A stretch of DNA of 64,000 bases from Methylobacterium sp. 77. Its GTDB lineage: Bacteria > Pseudomonadota > Alphaproteobacteria > Rhizobiales > Beijerinckiaceae. The notes beneath the pieces are model-generated. The model saw nothing but the letters and a program-made list of their open reading frames with translations, was not told the origin of the DNA and ran no database searches. Both the position numbers and the translations under genes were made by a program. This document shows positions 60,147 through 64,000 of this stretch, in pieces (the first letter of the stretch is position 1; each line of letters begins with the position of its first letter). The DNA is taken from positions 4,512,511 through 4,576,510 of the forward strand of contig NZ_KB910516.1 in assembly GCF_000372825.1 (NCBI RefSeq), given 5' to 3'.

Positions 60147-61100
60147 TTGCCGCCGGTCACGGACGGAACATACGGACAGGCGCCCCCGGCGGCGATCCTC
60201 ATCGCAGGGCCGACCGCCTCGGGCAAGTCCGGCCTCGCGACGGCGCTCGCGCGCCTGATCGACGGCGTGGTGGTCAACACCGATTCGATGCAGGTCTATG
60301 CCGATCTGCGACGGCTCTCGGCCCGGCCGAGCCTCGCGGAAGAAGCCCTGGCGCCCCACCGCCTCTACGGCCACGTAGACGGCGCGGTGAACTATTCCGC
60401 CGGGCATTTCGCCCGCGATGCCGCGACCCTGCTCGCCGACCTGCACGGACGGGTGCCGATCTTCGTCGGCGGCACAGGGCTGTATTTCCGCGCTCTGGAG
60501 GAGGGGTTGTCCGAGCTGCCGCCGGTCCCCGACGAGATTCGAGCCGCATCGCGCGCACGGGCCGAGCAGCGCACGACCGACCTGCTCCATGCCGACCTCG
60601 CCGAGATCGATCCCGCCGGCGCCGCGATGCTGCGCCCGACCGACCGCGCCCGGATCATGAGGGCGCTCGAGGTCTTTTCCGCAACGGGGCGGCCGATCTC
60701 GGCATTCCATGGCGAACGCATCGCCGGGCCGCTCGCGGGCAAGCGCCTGATCAAGCTGTTCCTCGCCCCCGAGCGCGAATCCCTGCGCGCCCGGATCGAC
60801 CGGCGGTTCACGGCAATGATCGAGGAGGGCGCCCTCGACGAGGTCGCGGCGCTGCGGGAGCGCCGCCTCGATCCGCTGCTGCCGATCATGCGGGCGCATG
60901 GCGTGCCGGCGCTCATCGCCCATCTCGACGGGACGATCCCCCTCGCCGAGGCGATCCAGCGCGGCCAGGGCGATACGCGGCGCTACGCCAAGCGCCAGTT
61001 CACCTGGTTCCGCCACCAGATGGGCGAGGACTGGGTATGGACGGATCCCGACGCAGCCTTCGCCCTGGCGACGCGTCTCATTTTTCCAGACGGGCGATGA
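60147..61100 (+). CDS. miaA: tRNA dimethylallyltransferase
   Basis: MiaA attaches the isopentenyl group to A37 of tRNAs that read UNN codons. The 317-residue product has the P-loop [15 protein letters not shown], the conserved [13 protein letters not shown] and [15 protein letters not shown]. The C-terminal region includes [16 protein letters not shown]. The start is not certain. TTG 60147 has GGAG about 9 bases upstream and gives a normal length. TTG 60102 would overlap serB. The 3' end overlaps the convergent dehydrogenase gene by 23 bases. Confidence 0.94.
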   Translation: MPPVTDGTYGQAPPAAILIAGPTASGKSGLATALARLIDGVVVNTDSMQVYADLRRLSARPSLAEEALAPHRLYGHVDGAVNYSAGHFARDAATLLADLHGRVPIFVGGTGLYFRALEEGLSELPPVPDEIRAASRARAEQRTTDLLHADLAEIDPAGAAMLRPTDRARIMRALEVFSATGRPISAFHGERIAGPLAGKRLIKLFLAPERESLRARIDRRFTAMIEEGALDEVAALRERRLDPLLPIMRAHGVPALIAHLDGTIPLAEAIQRGQGDTRRYAKRQFTWFRHQMGEDWVWTDPDAAFALATRLIFPDGR

Positions 61101-61947
61101 GGCTCGACGTGTCCCAGCGGTTGCCGCCCATGGCCTGCACGTCGGCATAGAACTGGTCGACGAGGGCGGTCACCGGGAGCTTGGCACCGTTGCGCCGGGC
61201 TTCCAGGAGCAGGATGCCGAGATCCTTGCGCATCCAGTCGACCGCGAAGCCGAAATCGAATTTTTCGGCATTCATGGTCCGGCCGCGATTCTCCATCTGC
61301 CAGGAGCCGGCCGCGCCCTTCGAGATCACGTCGAGCACCGCGTCCACATCGAGTTCGGCGCGCTTGGCGAAGTGGATCGCCTCCGACAGACCCTGGACGA
61401 TGCCGGCGATGCAGATCTGGTTGACCATCTTGGTGAGCTGGCCCGACCCGGCCGGACCCATCAGCCGCGAGGCCTTAGCGAAGCTGAGGATCGCCGGTTC
61501 GACCTTGGCATAGGTCGCCGCATCGCCACCGCACATCACCGTCAGCGCGGCATTCTCGGCGCCGGCCTGACCGCCGGAGACGGGAGCGTCGATGAAGCCG
61601 AGGCCGAGCTCGGACGCGGCTTGCGAAAGCTCGCGGGCGACCTCGGCCGAGGCCGTGGTGTGGTCGACGAAGATCGCGCCCTTCTCCATGCCGGCGAAGG
61701 CGCCGTCATCACCGAGCGTCACGCCGCGCAGATCGTCGTCGTTGCCGACGCAGGCGAAGACGATCTCCTGTCCCGCCGCCGCTTCGCGGGGGGTCGCAGC
61801 GAAGGCGCCGCCATGGGCCTTGACCCAGGCCTCCGCCTTGGCCGTCGTCCGGTTGTAGACGGTTACGTCATGGCCTTTTTTGGCGAGGTGACCCGCCATC
61901 GGGCCGCCCATCACGCCGAGGCCCAGGAACGCGACCTTCGCCATCAT
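61078..61947 (-). CDS. Beta-hydroxyacid dehydrogenase (3-hydroxyisobutyrate/tartronate-semialdehyde reductase family)
   Basis: This is a 289-residue NAD(P)-dependent oxidoreductase. The N-terminal Rossmann fold is [21 protein letters not shown], the substrate segment [17 protein letters not shown], and the catalytic Lys is in [12 protein letters not shown]. The C-terminal helix region carries [18 protein letters not shown]. Members reduce tartronate semialdehyde or oxidise 3-hydroxyisobutyrate; the specificity cannot be settled from sequence. A link with glycolate metabolism is possible but not shown. It overlaps miaA at the 3' end. Confidence 0.92.
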   Translation of the reverse strand: MMAKVAFLGLGVMGGPMAGHLAKKGHDVTVYNRTTAKAEAWVKAHGGAFAATPREAAAGQEIVFACVGNDDDLRGVTLGDDGAFAGMEKGAIFVDHTTASAEVARELSQAASELGLGFIDAPVSGGQAGAENAALTVMCGGDAATYAKVEPAILSFAKASRLMGPAGSGQLTKMVNQICIAGIVQGLSEAIHFAKRAELDVDAVLDVISKGAAGSWQMENRGRTMNAEKFDFGFAVDWMRKDLGILLLEARRNGAKLPVTALVDQFYADVQAMGGNRWDTSSLIARLEK

Positions 61948-62019
61948 CCGTCTCCATCCGTCACTACGATGGCGGCGGGTCTAGATTCGATGGCGAGAGG
62001 GGTCAAACCCGAGGCGGCT

Positions 62020-63054
62020 TCAGCCGCCGGTCACGCTCATGTGGCGCGGCACGGCGGCCGGGCGGGCACGCTCGATGACGAAGTCGTGGCCCTTGGGCTT
62101 GCGGGCGATGGCATCGACCACCGCCTGCGTCACGAGGGAATCGTCCGGCGAGGCGCGCAGGGCCTCGCGCAGGTCGGCGGCATCTTCCTGGCCGAGGCAC
62201 ATGTAGAGCTTGCCGGTGCAGGTCAGGCGGACCCGGTTGCAGCTCTCGCAGAAATTATGGGTCAGCGGCGTGATGAAGCCGAGCCGGCCCCCGGTCTCGG
62301 CGATGCGGACGTAACGGGCAGGGCCACCGGTGCGGTCCGGCAGCGGGATCATGGTGTAGCGCTGTTCGAGGCGCGCGCGGGCGACGGAGAGGGGCAGGAA
62401 CTGGTCGGTGCGGTCGCCCTCGACCTCGCCGAGCGGCATGACCTCGATCAGGGTCATGTCCATGCCGTCGCCATGAGCCCAGGCGATCATGTCGGCGATC
62501 TCGTCCTCGTTGACGCCCTTCAGCGCCACGGCGTTGATCTTGACCTTGATCCCGGCCTTGCGGGCCTTCTCGATGCCGTCGAGCACGACCTTGAGGTCGC
62601 CCCGCCGGGTCACGGCGCGGAACTTGTCTGGGTCGAGGGTATCGAGAGACACGTTCACGCGGCGGACGCCGAGTTCGGCGAGTTCGGAGGCGAAGCGCCC
62701 GAGCTGCGTGCCGTTCGTCGTCATCGTCAGCTCTTCCAGAGCGCCGGTGCCGAGATGGCGCGACAGCCGCCGGAAGAGATGCATGATGTCGCGACGAACC
62801 AGCGGCTCGCCGCCGGTGATCCTGAGCTTGCGCACGCCCCGGTCGATGAACACGCCGCAGAGCCGATCCAGCTCTTCCAGGGTAAGCAGATCGCGCTTGG
62901 GCAGGAACGTCATGTCGTCGGACATGCAATAGACGCAGCGCAGGTCGCAGCGATCGGTCACCGAGATCCGAAGGTAGGTGATCGCCCGCTGGAACGGGTC
63001 TATCAGGGGAGCCTGCGCCTTCGATGCGACGGGTTCGACATAGGCAACACCCAT
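62020..63054 (-). CDS. moaA: GTP 3',8-cyclase (molybdenum cofactor synthesis)
   Basis: MoaA is a radical-SAM enzyme that begins molybdopterin synthesis from GTP. The 344-residue product has the N-terminal cluster motif CDLRCVYC (CxxxCxxC), [13 protein letters not shown], and the C-terminal cluster [18 protein letters not shown]. It ends in Gly-Gly, as MoaA does. The start at 63054 ([11 protein letters not shown]) gives the usual length. The frame extends to 63168, and ATG 63084 or farther ones are possible but add low-complexity residues. It is divergent from the DUF971 gene. Confidence 0.95.
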   Translation of the reverse strand: MGVAYVEPVASKAQAPLIDPFQRAITYLRISVTDRCDLRCVYCMSDDMTFLPKRDLLTLEELDRLCGVFIDRGVRKLRITGGEPLVRRDIMHLFRRLSRHLGTGALEELTMTTNGTQLGRFASELAELGVRRVNVSLDTLDPDKFRAVTRRGDLKVVLDGIEKARKAGIKVKINAVALKGVNEDEIADMIAWAHGDGMDMTLIEVMPLGEVEGDRTDQFLPLSVARARLEQRYTMIPLPDRTGGPARYVRIAETGGRLGFITPLTHNFCESCNRVRLTCTGKLYMCLGQEDAADLREALRASPDDSLVTQAVVDAIARKPKGHDFVIERARPAAVPRHMSVTGG

Positions 63055-63228
63055 GGGGGACTCGTGACTCGGGCCTGGGGACATTTCGGGAGCGTGGTCG
63101 CGCGACGAACCTAGCATCCCTGGCATATGAGGCGTGGGAAGCCCGTGGGCAAGCGCATGGCGGCGCATGCCCCATGCGCTCTACACATATATTGCATCCA
63201 AAGCGATTTCAGGCATGAGATTTCCCGC

Positions 63229-63717
63229 ATGAGCCAGCATCACGCCGATCCCGTCTCCACCGGTCAGCAGGTCGCAGCACCCGAGCGCTGGCCGACCGAG
63301 ATCCGCCTGTCCGGCGACAAGCGGACGCTCAACGTCGCCTTCGAGGATGGCGGCCGGTTCGCCCTGCCGGCGGAATATCTGCGCGTGTCGAGCCCTTCGG
63401 CCGAGGTGCAGGGGCATTCGCCTTCCGAACGCAAGGTCATCGGCGGCAAGCGCGACGTGGCGATCCTGTCGGTGGAGCCGGTGGGCAATTACGCGGTGAA
63501 GCTGACCTTCGACGACATGCACGATACCGGGCTGTTCGGCTGGGGCTATCTCTACGATCTCGGCCGGGAATACCGGAACCGCTGGGCGAAATACCTGTCC
63601 GAACTCGACGAGCGCGGCCTCGCTCGCGATGCCGCCCGCCGTCCCGCCGCGAACCCGGCCAAAAGTGAGCCTCCGAAGGGCGGGGGAAGCTGCGGCAGCG
63701 GGTGCGGATGCCACTGA
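63229..63717 (+). CDS. DUF971 protein with Cys-rich tail
   Basis: This 162-residue protein has a DUF971 domain (about 20-120: WPTEIRLSGDKRTLNVAFED, then LPAEYLRVSSPSAEVQGH and ISVEPVGNYAVKLTFDDMHDTGLFGWGYLYDLG region), the fold of the N-terminal domain of gamma-butyrobetaine hydroxylase. The last 20 residues are a Gly/Cys tail, GGGSCGSGCGCH, which could bind metal. The family is often near moaA and in Mrp/iron-sulfur contexts. The ATG at 63229 has weak ribosome-site signals. Its stop overlaps the start of the next gene by ten bases. Confidence 0.85.
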   Translation: MSQHHADPVSTGQQVAAPERWPTEIRLSGDKRTLNVAFEDGGRFALPAEYLRVSSPSAEVQGHSPSERKVIGGKRDVAILSVEPVGNYAVKLTFDDMHDTGLFGWGYLYDLGREYRNRWAKYLSELDERGLARDAARRPAANPAKSEPPKGGGSCGSGCGCH

Positions 63718-64000
63718 CCGCGACCGCCGACCCCCACGCCGCGCACACGCCGACGCCCGCCACCAGCCGGAGCATCCTCGCGCTGGCGCTGCCGATGACG
63801 CTCGCCAACGTCACGACCCCGCTTCTCGGCTTCGTCGGAGCGGCGGTGATCGGACGGCTCGGCGATGCCGCGCTCCTCGGCGCCATGGCGCTGGGCGCGG
63901 TGATCTTCGACGCGATCTTCTGGTCGTTCGGCTCGCTCCGCATGGCGACCGCGGGTCTCACGGCCCAGGCGGTGGGCGCACGCGACGCCGCCGAGATCGA
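63708..64000 (+). CDS. MATE-family efflux transporter, N-terminal part
   Basis: This gene runs off the right edge; about 97 residues are present. The sequence MPLTATADPHAAH is followed by the MATE pattern LALALPMTLANVTTPLLGFV and AAVIGRLGDAALLGAMALGA, then a segment with FDAIFWSFGSLRMATAGLTA. This matches the DinF/NorM type, which exports cationic compounds using Na or H gradients. The ATG at 63708 overlaps the DUF971 gene by ten bases, suggesting co-translation. Confidence 0.9.
   Translation, partial: MPLTATADPHAAHTPTPATSRSILALALPMTLANVTTPLLGFVGAAVIGRLGDAALLGAMALGAVIFDAIFWSFGSLRMATAGLTAQAVGARDAAEI

Overview
The window is GC-rich chromosomal DNA from an alphaproteobacterium, most likely a Hyphomicrobiales member close to Methylobacterium/Methylorubrum. 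The support is high GC, GTG and TTG starts, frequent ATGA or TGATG gene overlaps, and gene orders typical of the class: fumC-DUF4169-ribbon-helix-helix, sspB near thyA-folA-hflK-hflC-degP, then serB and miaA. The genus is an inference from gene content.

Layout. 0-12.7 kb is mostly housekeeping: the start of trpA, a hybrid histidine kinase, gluQ, an M23 peptidase, a dead IS481 fragment, ubiA, rsmE, a plant-type glutamate-cysteine ligase, a Tyr/Gly-repeat exported protein with a strong terminator, a TusA-like protein and a NudK-like Nudix hydrolase. 12.8-24.7 kb holds a large RTX-type protein and a complete fructose PTS regulon: a LacI-family regulator facing fruB-fruK-fruA, an OprB-type porin, then a diguanylate cyclase. 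A 14-bp perfect palindrome lies in the fruB promoter, and a 12/14 copy lies before the regulator.

24.8-30.4 kb is an accessory block: small membrane and Cys-rich proteins, the decayed C-terminal end of a umuC gene, an intact 1,048-bp IS630-family element with TA target duplication and an A7 frameshift site, a DUF1275 protein and a DadA-like oxidoreductase. It ends at tRNA-Thr(CGT). No integrase is visible. 30.7-45.2 kb returns to core genes: TerB-like, lrgAB, an ABC exporter, a TadE/TadG pair, groES-groEL under a CIRCE element, a CorA-type transporter, a flippase and glcE. A 78-bp tandem repeat that copies the groEL tail lies downstream of groEL.

At 45.18-45.90 kb a markedly AT-rich segment (21 and 24 G+C in two 60-base lines that I counted) sits between glcE and a 5'-truncated DUF2585 gene. 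It carries one gene with a PD-(D/E)XK nuclease pattern and is the clearest foreign cargo in the window. 45.9-64 kb is again core: glcF, fumC, a cytochrome P450, sspB, a CPBP protease, thyA-folA, hflK-hflC-degP, serB, miaA, a beta-hydroxyacid dehydrogenase, moaA, a DUF971 protein and the start of a MATE transporter.

I did not find a convincing undescribed multi-gene system. The strongest leads are the AT-rich nuclease-like gene with its junction, the groEL-tail repeats with their mini-ORFs, and the cluster of small Cys-rich proteins in the accessory block.
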